In this document: piece after piece, positions 44,701 to 52,593 of the stretch
How positions within the stretch are numbered: the stretch's first letter is position 1
Layout: every line of letters starts with the position of its first letter
NCBI GenBank assembly: GCA_020633335.1
Contig: JACKDU010000005.1
Span: 124,001-188,000, forward strand
Origin: Myxococcales bacterium
GTDB taxonomy: Bacteria; Myxococcota_A; Polyangia; Nannocystales; Nannocystaceae
Direction: 5' to 3'
Length of the DNA: 64,000 nucleotides
Made by a program: the position numbers and the translations under genes
The notes under the pieces: generated by a model
The model's input: the letters and a program-made list of their open reading frames with translations, nothing else
Told to the model about the DNA's origin: nothing
Database searches by the model: none

Positions 44701-45676
44701 GGCGGTCGAGCTCCTTGGCGAGGCCCCAGTCGATGACGACGGTCTCGCCGTAGGCCCCGAGGAGGACGTTCTCGGGCTTGAGGTCGCGGTGGATGATCCG
44801 CCGGGAGTGGGCGTAGGCCATCGTCTCGGCGACCGCGAGGACGTGGGGGAGGAGGGCCATCCGCGCCTCGAAGGTGGTCGCCTCGTCGATCGCGTCGGCG
44901 AGGGGGCGGCCGGAGACCAGCTTCATCGCGTAGAAGGGCTCGCCGGTCGGCCAGCGGCCGGCCTCGTAGATCGGCACGATCCCCGGGTGCTGGAGTCGGG
45001 CGGTGATCAGCGCCTCGCGGATGAAGCGCTCCTCGGCGTGGGGCGAGCGGACCAGGAGCTCCTTGAGGGCGACCGGGCGATCGAGGGTGCGGTCGCGGGC
45101 GCGGAGGATCCGGCCGATCCCGCCGCGGGCGAAGACCGAGCCGATCGCGTAGCCGTCGCGATCGATCGCCGGCAGGCTGGCGCCGGCCGCCGGGTCGCCG
45201 TCCGGCGCCTGTGAGCGGTGGCGTTCGAAGCGGAAGGTCGCGCGCTCGTCGTCGTCGCCGGGGGTCGGCGACGGGGACGCGGAGGCGACCGCGATCGTGT
45301 CGGCGTCGCCGAGGGGCGCCGCGTCGGCGGCGAGGGTCGGCTGCTCGCCGAGATCGTCGCGGGCGGGCGAGCGCGGGCGCGGTGTGGCGGCGAGGGTCGG
45401 CTGCTCGCCGAGGGCGTCGTCGTCGGCCGGGGCCGGGATCGGCTCGGCGGAGGCGAGGGTGGCGTGGGCGTCGGTCTCCGCGGCGGCGGGTCGACGGGGC
45501 GGGGCGGCGAGGGTCGCTTGCGCGGCGAGGGAGGCCGCGACCCCGCCCGAGGTGGCGGCGGGCGGGCGCGGGATCGGCTCGGCGGAGGCGAGGGTCGCCC
45601 CGTCCGCGCCGCCGTCCGCGAGCTCCGCGTGCGGCGCTCGGTCGGCGCCTGCGGGGTTGGGATCGCGCGCTGGCAT
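41789..45676 (-). CDS. Membrane-anchored Ser/Thr kinase with WD40 propeller domain
   Basis: A 1295-residue kinase. Residues 1-170 are an Ala/Pro-rich region with repeated phrases such as LASAEPIP and EQPTLAA. The kinase (about 174-465) has the glycine loop ARGGIG, Lys205, HRDLKPEN (Asp298), DWG in place of DFG (316-318) and GTPAYMPPEQAYG. The DWG form is common in myxobacterial and planctomycete kinases. One membrane helix is near 489-507 (LLVAAVSLLILAVVSTIS), then a charged coiled coil, then from about 590 onward roughly 14 WD40-type blades (for example FSPDGRRLVTSGDDCAAALW), perhaps two propellers. The kinase lies inside and the propeller outside the membrane, so it may sense an extracytoplasmic protein. 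Confidence 0.92.
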   Translation of the reverse strand: MPARDPNPAGADRAPHAELADGGADGATLASAEPIPRPPAATSGGVAASLAAQATLAAPPRRPAAAETDAHATLASAEPIPAPADDDALGEQPTLAATPRPRSPARDDLGEQPTLAADAAPLGDADTIAVASASPSPTPGDDDERATFRFERHRSQAPDGDPAAGASLPAIDRDGYAIGSVFARGGIGRILRARDRTLDRPVALKELLVRSPHAEERFIREALITARLQHPGIVPIYEAGRWPTGEPFYAMKLVSGRPLADAIDEATTFEARMALLPHVLAVAETMAYAHSRRIIHRDLKPENVLLGAYGETVVIDWGLAKELDRPDDPAGPAGPSIERRTSASSNRRRLPIAKDLTMVGSVMGTPAYMPPEQAYGDPVDERADVYALGAILYHVLAGEPPFDGETAMAILVQVTSEAPVPIEVRQPALPRELAAIIAKAMAYDPAERYPNAGALADDLRRFATGQLVAAHHYSTRERLLRLLQRYRAPLLVAAVSLLILAVVSTISVRRVLSERDEARRLRIEAEASRDAARRASEESERARALSQAQADALALDQARLAAAEQPSRTIELLAGISDKREWGRLRTIAADAVAHGLGAAYHGHLLGASRNAFSPDGRRLVTSGDDCAAALWDLETGEGRRLLGHRDEVWRVLFSPDGREVVTTSRDATIRRWDAATGAPLGELRGHEAGVRIAAYTDDGRLLSGGDDNRLLRWDLATGASELLAECLSGSLCTDGARVGCVAVDRRSLEVIELASGARHRLTSEVQLAPLGDIAPEGDEIAVGAYDGSVLLWRWGSGKRTRLHPGEVLVRTVLYTPDGARIVAAGADREVWVWRRHPLALERTFSGHHGRVNRLAVSPTSRLVASVGGENGVRLWDMFDGSGEFLADFDRNAIAVAFSPDGLALSATSVDGEARVWRRPDLLRQDLASRLPPQAQVAVDPGLPRLAAIDHQQVVTLWDLADETQLWRVELGIPLLGLAFTPTGDRIVGLGDDSSLVVIDAQDGAYSHHPAPAPWPSFGAPVLAPDGRYLVGSSREGVMIWDLNERSARAIPSDDGDSFLRARAIAPASEWLATGGGDTGTTTDATDRVLRLTNLHTGASEIVDRHPLSITALAFSPDGRLLLSGGHGGDLRIYDRVSGEVAIHPISGLYIRAIQPFADGRRVALINGENAILIWDRVDGRVARRLNGHNAPVRSLILADADTIASQAEDNEIRIWDVTSGESRALGTMPTRLSNLYWHPSRRLVGITVEGHIGIWRDDLPMDQVGFLTWLSRTEASLDHTIDDLSPAPGCVRRE

Positions 45677-45737
45677 GGGCGGCCGCCGGAGGAGTCCTCA
45701 CGGTACACCAGAGGCTGGCCGGAGGGACAGCGGATGC

Positions 45738-46592
45738 TCAGCCGCGGAGGAGCTCGACGCTCATCATCACGCCGGTGCCGACCAGGATCCAGGCGATCAG
45801 CGCGACCAGGGTCTCGCGGCGGAGCGCGCCGGTGGTCCGCGCGCCGAAGTGGGCGGCGACCACCGTGATCGGCGCGAGGACGCCGAAGGCGACGAGATCG
45901 ACGCTGCCCTCGCGGAGCGCGGCGACCCCCGCGAAGGCGCCCGTGAGCGCGCCGATCGCCATGTTGGTGCCGACCGCGCGGGCCGGCGTCCGGGCGAGGC
46001 GGAGGAGCACTGGCAGGCGGAGGGTGCCGAGGAGGAGGCCGATGAGGCCGGAGAGCGCCCCGAGGCCGGCGCCCGCGAGGATCTCGAGGGTCAGCGCCCG
46101 GCGGCTGAGCTCGGGCACGGGCGCGGGCGCGGGCGCACTCGCGGGCGCGCCTTCGTCGGCCGCCGCCGAGGCCTCGCCGGAGCGGGTGCCCGCCGGCTCG
46201 TCGGGCGGCGGCGGGCGGCGGCGCTCCTTGACGAGCATCGCCGCCCCGGAGACCACGAGGGTGACGGCGATCGCCGCCTTGATCAATCGGGGCTCGACGT
46301 GCGGCGCGAGGGTGGCGGTGATGAAGGCGGCGAGGGCCGAGGGCGCGCCGAGGGAGAGGAGGAGGCGGCCCTCGAGGCGGCCCTCGCGGGCGTGGCGGAG
46401 GGCGCCGACGATCGCCCCGACGGCCGAGATCGCCAGGCTGGTCGCCGCGCCCTCGATCGGCCCGAGCCAGATCACCAGGAAGATCAGCCGGAGGTGACCG
46501 AGGACGAGGCCGACCGCCGCGCCGACGTAGGTGACCACCAGCGACACCAGCGCGATCAACGCGATGAGGAGAAATTCGCTGGTCTCGGGCAC
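45738..46592 (-). CDS. TauE/SafE-type permease
   Basis: A 284-residue membrane protein. I start at GTG 46592 (VPETSEFLLIALIALVS); the open frame to 46685 is not hydrophobic. It has the two-repeat structure of TauE/SafE sulfite or sulfonate exporters: LIALVSLVVTYVGAAVGLVL with GPIEGAATSLAISAVGAIVG in the first half, and GAGLGALSGLIGLLLGTLRL with AVGTNMAIGALTGAFAGVAA in the second. A Pro/Glu/Ala-rich cytoplasmic loop of about 50 residues separates the halves (PPPPDEPAGTRSG on). Substrates of this family include sulfite, taurine, sulfoacetate and organic acids. Divergent from the RCK-like gene by 92 bp. Confidence 0.85.
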   Translation of the reverse strand: MPETSEFLLIALIALVSLVVTYVGAAVGLVLGHLRLIFLVIWLGPIEGAATSLAISAVGAIVGALRHAREGRLEGRLLLSLGAPSALAAFITATLAPHVEPRLIKAAIAVTLVVSGAAMLVKERRRPPPPDEPAGTRSGEASAAADEGAPASAPAPAPVPELSRRALTLEILAGAGLGALSGLIGLLLGTLRLPVLLRLARTPARAVGTNMAIGALTGAFAGVAALREGSVDLVAFGVLAPITVVAAHFGARTTGALRRETLVALIAWILVGTGVMMSVELLRG

Positions 46593-46684
46593 TGGAGCGG
46601 CGCGAACGTAGCACGCCGGCACGGGCCGCGCTTGACACCTGCGCGGGCGAGGCCGCATCGTCGGCGGCGCTCGTCGAGCGGACA

Positions 46685-47437
46685 ATGGATGCCTCGCGGA
46701 CCCGGGTGATCGTCGTCAACTTCGCGCCCGAGGCGCGGGGCCTGACGGCCGCGGTCGCCGACTTCTTCGGCCGTGAGACGGTCGAGCTGGTCTGCGTCGG
46801 CGCGACCCCGCGGCGGGAGGCCGAGGCGGCGCTCGCCCGGGCCGCCTCCGAGGGCCTCCAGATCCGCTACCTCGAGGGCAGCGTCGACGAGGGGGTCGAC
46901 CGCTTCGCCGCCCGCCTGGCCGAGGCGGCCGAGATCGCCGAGGCGGCCGCCGTGATCGTCCTGCCGGTGAGCGGCTCGGCCGAGGTCGACGCCCACTCGC
47001 GCCTGACCTGCGTGGCGATCCAGCGGGCCTGCGGCGAGCGGCCGCTGCCGACGACGGTGGTGGCGATCGAGGACCCGGAGGCGAGCGTCGAGTTCTCCGG
47101 CCTCGGGGTGACGACGATCTTCTACCCGGGCTTCTTGCGGGCGGCGCTCTTCGCCCACGCCTGCGTCGATCTGCCGGTCTTCAACTTCATCCTCGGGCTC
47201 CTCCGCGGGCGCTTCCGGGTCGAGACCCTGACGATCCCCGAGCACCTCCGCGGGCGCACCTTCGGCGACGCCTGCATGACCCTCGAGCGCGACGCCGCCG
47301 GTCGGCCGCTGACGTTGGTCGGGGTCTTCGCCGACGATCCCGAGGCCGACGGCGCGACGGCGATGCGGATCAACCCGGGCGCCCGCTTCCCGCTCGCGAA
47401 GGCGGCCTCCCTCCTCGCGCTGACGGAGCGGCCATGA
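46685..47437 (+). CDS. RCK/TrkA-N-like soluble subunit of channel locus
   Basis: A 250-residue soluble protein. The start (TRVIVVNFAPEARGLTAAVA) looks like the first strand-loop-helix of a Rossmann RCK domain, with ETVELVCVGATPRREAE, LQIRYLEGSVDE and AAAVIVLPVSGSAEVDAHSR as the following strands; the classical GxGxxG is absent. This pattern matches the regulatory RCK halves of CASTOR/POLLUX-type channels rather than KtrA. The C-terminal 70 residues (FRVETLTIPEHLRGRTFGD to ATAMRINPGARFPL) resemble RCK_C. The stop overlaps the next gene as ATGA, so both proteins are made in step. Likely a cytoplasmic gating-ring subunit of the channel encoded next; the ligand is unknown. Confidence 0.7.
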   Translation: MDASRTRVIVVNFAPEARGLTAAVADFFGRETVELVCVGATPRREAEAALARAASEGLQIRYLEGSVDEGVDRFAARLAEAAEIAEAAAVIVLPVSGSAEVDAHSRLTCVAIQRACGERPLPTTVVAIEDPEASVEFSGLGVTTIFYPGFLRAALFAHACVDLPVFNFILGLLRGRFRVETLTIPEHLRGRTFGDACMTLERDAAGRPLTLVGVFADDPEADGATAMRINPGARFPLAKAASLLALTERP

Positions 47438-49791
47438 GGCACGCGCGCCTGCGCTTCGCCGCGTTCGCGGTCCTCGTCGTCGCGGCCGCGGCCCCGAGTG
47501 CGGCGTCCGCCGCCGAGGCGCCGACCCTCCGCTTCGGCGCCGGCTCCAAGGGCGGCGGCTTCGACCGCCTGGCGCAGGCGCTCGACGAGGGGCTCGCCGA
47601 GACCGGCGGGCGGGTCCGCCTCGAGATCGACAACACCAAGGGGAGCTGCGAGAACATCAAGCGGCTCCTCAACGGCGAGCTCGACGTCGCCCTGGTCCAG
47701 TACGACGTCGCCGCCGAGGCCTTCAAGGCGAGCCTGATCCCGCCGGACGAGGATCAGGAGGACGACGCCTTCGGCGGCTGGATGTGCAAGATCTCGGCGG
47801 AGATGGCCCGCGGGGCCGAGCTCTCGCTGGTCGCCGCGCTCTCCGACGGGGCGGTCCACATGCTGGTCCGGCGGCCGGTTCGGATCGACGACTTCGAGCA
47901 GATCGGCGACGCGCCGGTCTACCTCGGCAAGGACGGCTCGGGATCGTTCGAGACCGCGAAGGTGATCGTCGGCGCCGCCGGCAAGACCGTCGATCGCCTG
48001 AACCTCTACCAGGGGGGCTCCGGCGAGGCGTTTGACGAGCTCCGGGCCCAGCGCCTCCTGGTGATGCTGCGGACCACCGAGCAGGGCGACAGCGACATCG
48101 TCGACGTGGTCTCGTCGGGGCTGGCGAGCATCAACCCGCTGCCGGAGGACGTGCTCAACCGCCTGATCGACGGCTACCCCTACTACCGGATCTGCCAGAT
48201 CGAGCCGAAGACCTACCCCGGGCTCGAGTACGCGGTGCCGACGGTGTGCGTGAGCACGGTGCTCCTGGCGGCGGTGCCGGGGCGCGCCGATCCGGTGACC
48301 GAGGCGCGGGTGAGCCTCGGCGTCGACGCGCTCCTCGACGCGCTCGATCGGATCGCCAGCGACCCCGCGCGCAAGTCGCTGGGGGTCCGGCCGCGCTGGC
48401 AGGGCTTCGCCGAGAAGGAGCCGATCCCGCTCCACCCGGTCGCCAGCGAGCGCGAGCGCTCGAAGATCTGGCGGGGGGTCGGCCAGGCGGTCGGCTTCCT
48501 CGCGGTCCTCCTGACCTGCGGGCTCCTCCTCCGCCGCTACCTCCGGCGCCGCGGCTACCTCCGCAACCCGCTGAGCTCGGGGATCGAGGGCCACCTCTCG
48601 AACCCGCTGGTCCCCTTCGCCGGCTTCGCGCTCATCGTCCTGATGGCGACCTTTGTCGTCTGGCTCTTGGAGCATGACTCAAACGCCAGGCTTCGGACCC
48701 TCGACGACTCCTTCTGGGAGATGAACATGTTCGCCACCGGCAACTTCAGCACCGAGACGCTGAAGACCCCGGGGGCGCGCTTCGTCGGCGCGGTGGCGAC
48801 GATCATGGGCCTCGGCGCCCTCGCGTGGTTCACGGCGGCGCTGACCAACATCTTCGCCCGGGACCAGACCCGGCTCTTCCAGCGCCGGCGCAACCACCTG
48901 GTGATCCTCAACTTCCGCGAGGACATGCTCCAGCTCGTCCGCCTCCTCCGCTCGCCGGGGCCGGCGCGCCTCAAGGCGATCCACGTGATGGTCCCGGAGG
49001 CGCTGCCGCGGCGGGTGCGGGTGCAGCTCGCCAAGGTGAAGTCGCTGACGATCCACCAGGAGAACCCCGAGGTCCCCGACAACCTCCTGCATCTTCGCCT
49101 TCACAAGGCGTCGCGGGTGATCGTCCTCGAGGGCGAGGCGACCGCGAGCGGCGAGCTCTTCCACCCCCTGCGGATCGCCCGCGCGGTCCTCCAGGCGGCG
49201 ATGACCACCGCCGGCGGCGGCGAGGTCGCGATCTCGGCGGCGACCGGGCGGCCGGCGCTCGCCGGGCACCACCTCAGCGGGCCGAATCAGGAGGGGCTCC
49301 CGCGGACCCTGGTCGAGACCTCGGACGACGATCCGGAGGCGCTCTTCGCCCCCTTCCGGAGCTGGCTGGTGCCGATCAACGCCCGCCAGCTCACCTACAC
49401 CTGGCTGGTGCGGGCGGCCAGCGATCCCTGCTTCGCCGACTTCTTCACGGGGGTCGTATCGTTTCGCGACGACAACGCCGAGGTCTACACCGCGGTGCCG
49501 CCTCCGTGGTTGATCGGCCGGCCGTGGATCGTCGTCCGGCGCACGCTCTACTCCTCCGAGGGGCGGGCGGGGGTGCTGCCGATCGGGCTCCATCGCGGCG
49601 GCGTCGGCGGGCCCGAGGACGGGCGGCGGCTGGCGATTAACCCGGACTTCGAGAGCGTGGTCCAGGCGACGGATCTCCTCGTGGTGCTCTGCGAGGACGA
49701 GGTTGATCTTCTGCGGGTGCTTCGGCGCTCGCGGAAGATCGCCGGCGAGCAGGAGGAGCGCTGGCGGCGGGAGCAGGCGAGCGAGCGCTAG
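47434..49791 (+). CDS. TAXI-type solute-binding domain fused to CASTOR/POLLUX-like channel
   Basis: A 785-residue protein, the most unusual in the window. A signal peptide (1-27) is followed by a TAXI/TRAP-type solute-binding domain (about 30-330: LRFGAGSKGGGFDRLAQAL, TKGSCENIKRLLNGELDVAL, VQYDVAAEAF, GKDGSGSFETAKVIVGAAG). Membrane helix one is at 346-368. Residues 394-474 form helix-pore-helix, with SFWEMNMFATGNFST at the pore and ATGNFST (434-440) in the filter place. That resembles the ADAGNHA filter of plant CASTOR/POLLUX more than TVGYGD of K+ channels. From 487 an RCK-like domain starts (NHLVILNFREDMLQLVRLL) and runs to the end. ATG overlaps the RCK-like gene before. It should be an inner-membrane cation channel opened by a periplasmic ligand; this is inference. 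Confidence 0.8.
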   Translation: MRHARLRFAAFAVLVVAAAAPSAASAAEAPTLRFGAGSKGGGFDRLAQALDEGLAETGGRVRLEIDNTKGSCENIKRLLNGELDVALVQYDVAAEAFKASLIPPDEDQEDDAFGGWMCKISAEMARGAELSLVAALSDGAVHMLVRRPVRIDDFEQIGDAPVYLGKDGSGSFETAKVIVGAAGKTVDRLNLYQGGSGEAFDELRAQRLLVMLRTTEQGDSDIVDVVSSGLASINPLPEDVLNRLIDGYPYYRICQIEPKTYPGLEYAVPTVCVSTVLLAAVPGRADPVTEARVSLGVDALLDALDRIASDPARKSLGVRPRWQGFAEKEPIPLHPVASERERSKIWRGVGQAVGFLAVLLTCGLLLRRYLRRRGYLRNPLSSGIEGHLSNPLVPFAGFALIVLMATFVVWLLEHDSNARLRTLDDSFWEMNMFATGNFSTETLKTPGARFVGAVATIMGLGALAWFTAALTNIFARDQTRLFQRRRNHLVILNFREDMLQLVRLLRSPGPARLKAIHVMVPEALPRRVRVQLAKVKSLTIHQENPEVPDNLLHLRLHKASRVIVLEGEATASGELFHPLRIARAVLQAAMTTAGGGEVAISAATGRPALAGHHLSGPNQEGLPRTLVETSDDDPEALFAPFRSWLVPINARQLTYTWLVRAASDPCFADFFTGVVSFRDDNAEVYTAVPPPWLIGRPWIVVRRTLYSSEGRAGVLPIGLHRGGVGGPEDGRRLAINPDFESVVQATDLLVVLCEDEVDLLRVLRRSRKIAGEQEERWRREQASER

Positions 49792-49793
49792 TC

Positions 49794-50273
49794 ATGGATG
49801 ACGTCGCGGATCTTCAGGCGCAGCTCCGGGCAGCGGAGGAGCCCCTGGCGGCCGGCGAGCTTGTCGCCCTGCGCCCTACGGAGCGCGACGGTCGGACGAC
49901 GCAGGTGGTCCTCACCCCTCGCTTCTTCAAGCTCGCCCAGCGCGCCCGAATCTGGCGCTCCAGCGCGCTCCCCATCACCCTCAAGAACGCCGGCTACGGC
50001 TTCGACCCAGCCCGCGCGCGCAGCCTCGGCGGTCGTGATGGGGTCTTCCTCCTTGATCGCAGCCACGACGGCCCGATGTCCCGCAAGATCTATGGGCGCT
50101 TCCTCGATCGCCCCGAGAGCGGCGCGGCCGAGGTCGCTGCGTATCTCGAGAGCTCGCTCGATCAGCTCCAGGCGATCCGCGTGGTCTCCCATCACCTCCG
50201 CCTCCTCGGCGTGCTTCATCGCGGAGCGAGCGTCGACCGGCTCGTGATCGTCGACCTCGATCGCCGCGCCTAG
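49794..50273 (+). CDS. Hypothetical protein downstream of the channel gene
   Basis: A 159-residue protein starting three bases after the channel stop, hence probably in the same operon. Residues 1-30 are a helix with Glu/Ala; the rest (VVLTPRFFKLAQRARIWRSS, PITLKNAGYGFDPARARSLG, GVFLLDRSHDGPMSRKIYGR, VVSHHLRLLGVLHRGASVDR) has no membrane segment and no family I recognise. Proline codons are CCC/CCT/CCA more often than the CCG preferred by the neighbours, so codon use differs somewhat. A second frame at 49798 overlaps it, with less plausible content. No function is proposed beyond a possible accessory role. Confidence 0.5.
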   Translation: MDDVADLQAQLRAAEEPLAAGELVALRPTERDGRTTQVVLTPRFFKLAQRARIWRSSALPITLKNAGYGFDPARARSLGGRDGVFLLDRSHDGPMSRKIYGRFLDRPESGAAEVAAYLESSLDQLQAIRVVSHHLRLLGVLHRGASVDRLVIVDLDRRA

Positions 50274-50333
50274 TGCCGATGCTGCCGGTTTCTTCGCTTT
50301 GAGGCGGGAGGGCGGGGGGCTATCGTCCGCCCC

Positions 50334-51092
50334 ATGACCTTCGCCTTCCGTCCGTCCCTCGCCCTCCTCGCCTCCTTCGTGCTCGTCGCCTGCGGCGACG
50401 ACGGCGGCGGGTCGAGCAGCGAGACGAGCGGCGGCGACGGGAGCACGTCGGGGGAGGCGAGCACGTCGAGTGACGCCTCGACCAGCGCCGGGACGAGCGA
50501 GGGCACGAGCGCGGGGACGGCGAGCGGCGGATCGACGAGCGAGGGCACGAGCACCTCGGCGGGGACGAGCGCGTCGACGAGCTCGACCAGCGGCGACGCG
50601 ACCGGCACCGGCTCGACGAGCGGCGGCGCCGAGTACTGCGCTGGCTGGGAGGACGCGCCGGCGCCGGCCTTCCTCGCCCTCGACAACCTGATGATGGAGC
50701 CGCTGGTCCCGGGGGCGACGCTGCCGCTCGAGTGCGGCGGGCAGGGGCTCTTCATGTTCGGGCTCTACCCGCGCTTCGGCGGCTTCACGCCGGCGAGCGA
50801 GTTCCTCGACTTCTCGGTCGTCGTCGATGTCGAGGGCTTCAACGACAACCCGGAGGGGCACTTCTTCAGCGGGCCGGTGAGCTACTACCTCGGCTGCGAG
50901 CCGATCCTCGGCGGGGTCGGCGGGGTGTTGCCGGTGATCCCCTGGGATGAGATCCCCGACCTGACCGCGCTCGACGGCGAGCCGGCGCAGGTGCACGTGG
51001 TGATGCATGCGCCGGGCGGCGACGTCACGGTCGACGTCGAGGTCGTGCTCTCGGCGGTGAAGGACGACGGCTGGGCGTTCTGCGGCGGCTGA
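50334..51092 (+). CDS. Lipoprotein with Ser/Thr/Gly-rich linker
   Basis: A 252-residue lipoprotein. Lipobox VLVAC (Cys20) follows a hydrophobic signal (LALLASFVLV). Residues about 21-100 contain almost only Gly, Ser, Thr, Ala and Glu (GTSEGTSAG repeats), a flexible spacer usual in myxobacterial surface lipoproteins. The C-terminal 150 residues are globular with four cysteines (YCAGWEDAPAPAFLALDN, ECGGQGLFMFGLYPRFGGFT, LGCEPILGG, WAFCGG), looking like a beta-rich extracellular domain of unknown family. The gene stands on its own before the EF-Tu paralogue, on the same strand with a 111-bp gap. Confidence 0.75.
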   Translation: MTFAFRPSLALLASFVLVACGDDGGGSSSETSGGDGSTSGEASTSSDASTSAGTSEGTSAGTASGGSTSEGTSTSAGTSASTSSTSGDATGTGSTSGGAEYCAGWEDAPAPAFLALDNLMMEPLVPGATLPLECGGQGLFMFGLYPRFGGFTPASEFLDFSVVVDVEGFNDNPEGHFFSGPVSYYLGCEPILGGVGGVLPVIPWDEIPDLTALDGEPAQVHVVMHAPGGDVTVDVEVVLSAVKDDGWAFCGG

Positions 51093-51203
51093 GGTCGGCG
51101 CGGGGCCTCTCGCGGTCGCCTGGCGCGGCCCCGCTCGCCGCCCACGAGCGGCCCACGGCGGCCGCCGATCCCGCTATCGTGGGCGTCTCAAGGAGGAGGC
51201 GAG

Positions 51204-52577
51204 ATGTCCGAAGAAGCATCCCGGGCCGGGGAGGCCGCCCGCGCGCCGTCGCTCGCGGTCGCGGTGGTCGGCCACCACCGCAGCGGCAAGACCTCGCTGG
51301 TCGCCGCCCTCACGCGGATCGCCAGCGAGCTCGCGGGCTTTGACGCGAGGGCGATGCGCGGCGAGGATCTCGATCGCCTCGGCGGGAGCCCACCCTACGT
51401 GCTCCGCGGCGATCGCCTGGGGTCCCTCCACTTCCCGCGGGCGCGGCACGGCGTCTCCTCCCCGAACAAGGCTCCGGGGCCCGAGCTCGCGCCGGAGCAC
51501 CTGACGATCGCCGGCGCGAAGGTGCTGGTCGGGGCGCCGGGGCGGCGGATCACCGTGGTCGACTGCCCCGGTCGCCGACCCTGGCTCAAGAACGTCGCCC
51601 GCGGACTGGCGATCGCCGACGCGGCGCTCGTCGTGATCTCGGCCCCGGACTCGGTCCAGGAGCAGACCCGCGAGCACCTCCACCTCGCGCGGGCGCTCGG
51701 GATCCGCCAGGTCGTCGCGTTCCTCAACCGCTGCGACCTCGTCGCCGATCTCGAGTGGCTCGATCTGGTCGAGCGCGACGTCCGCGAGGCGCTCGACGCC
51801 GCCGGCTTCGACGGCGACGAGGCGCGGGTGCTCCGGGGCGCGGCCGGGCCGGCGAGCGAGGGGCCTGGGCCCTGGGATCCGAGCGTCCGCGACCTCCTCG
51901 GGGTGATCGAGGGCGAGGTCGAGATCCCCGCGCGGGCGCCAGGCGGGCTGCCGCTCCTCTACCTCGATCGTCGCTACGGCCGGCGTCCGAGCGATCGCCT
52001 GCTGGTCGAGGGGCGGGTGCGTCGGGGGACGATCGCCGTCGGCGACACGCTCTGGATCCCCGAGCTCGGCGACGCGGTGCGGATCGCCGACCTCGAGCAG
52101 AACCACCGCAAGACCGGGCGGGCGCTCGCCGGCGATCAGGTCGGGCTCCTGATCTACCGCCCCGACCGGCCGCTCCGCTCCCACGAGGTGGTGAGCGGGC
52201 TGGCGCTGGTCGGCGACGAGCGCGGTGAGGCGCCGGCGCAGGTCGGCTGGTTGACGGTCGACCTCGAGCTCCTCGGCGTCGACGACAACGGGCGGCGGAC
52301 GCCGATCCGCGAGGGGCACGAGCTCCTCTGCATCTTCGGGACGACGCTGGCGAGCGGCTGGGTCCGGCTCGGCGGGGGGCCGGCGATCGCCGCGGGCGAG
52401 CGGGCGCGGGCGCGGATCCAGCTGCGCGCGCCGATCTACGTCGAGGCGGGGATGACCTTCGCGCTGCGGGACGGGAACCAGGGGCCGTGGGGCGGGCGAG
52501 AGCGCGGCGCGGCGCGCTGGGCCGGGCTCTGCGGGCGGGGGACGGTGGTCAGCGTCGGGCCGCCTGCTCCCGCTTGA
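51204..52577 (+). CDS. Divergent EF-Tu paralogue
   Basis: A 457-residue GTPase of the elongation-factor family, ending like EF-Tu (YVEAGMTFALRDGNQ). Domain 1 has P-loop GHHRSGKTS (23-31), VVDCPGRRPWLKNVARGLAI (118-137), APDSVQEQTREHLHLAR and VAFLNRCDLV (171-180). EF-Tu has instead GHVDHGKT, DCPGH and NKCD. The catalytic His of DCPGH (E. coli His84) is Arg124, and NKxD is NRCD. Domain 2 (LLYLDRRYGRR, RLLVEGRVRRGTIAVGD) and domain 3 are present. EF-Tu itself is about 395 residues, so there are extra segments (about 45-100). GTP turnover may be slow or lost. AAGGAGGAG before ATG 51204 gives a strong ribosome site. Not SelB, as the long SelB C-terminus is absent. Confidence 0.85.
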   Translation: MSEEASRAGEAARAPSLAVAVVGHHRSGKTSLVAALTRIASELAGFDARAMRGEDLDRLGGSPPYVLRGDRLGSLHFPRARHGVSSPNKAPGPELAPEHLTIAGAKVLVGAPGRRITVVDCPGRRPWLKNVARGLAIADAALVVISAPDSVQEQTREHLHLARALGIRQVVAFLNRCDLVADLEWLDLVERDVREALDAAGFDGDEARVLRGAAGPASEGPGPWDPSVRDLLGVIEGEVEIPARAPGGLPLLYLDRRYGRRPSDRLLVEGRVRRGTIAVGDTLWIPELGDAVRIADLEQNHRKTGRALAGDQVGLLIYRPDRPLRSHEVVSGLALVGDERGEAPAQVGWLTVDLELLGVDDNGRRTPIREGHELLCIFGTTLASGWVRLGGGPAIAAGERARARIQLRAPIYVEAGMTFALRDGNQGPWGGRERGAARWAGLCGRGTVVSVGPPAPA

Positions 52578-52579
52578 CC

Positions 52580-52593
52580 TGTCCTATTGGTCA
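52580..52593. repeat. Palindromic motif copy (TGTCC-TATT-GGTCA)
   Basis: TGTCY-N4-RGRCA family with one mismatch. It starts 3 bp after the EF-Tu-like stop and overlaps the stop codon of the converging SDR gene, again at a convergent gene end. Confidence 0.45.
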
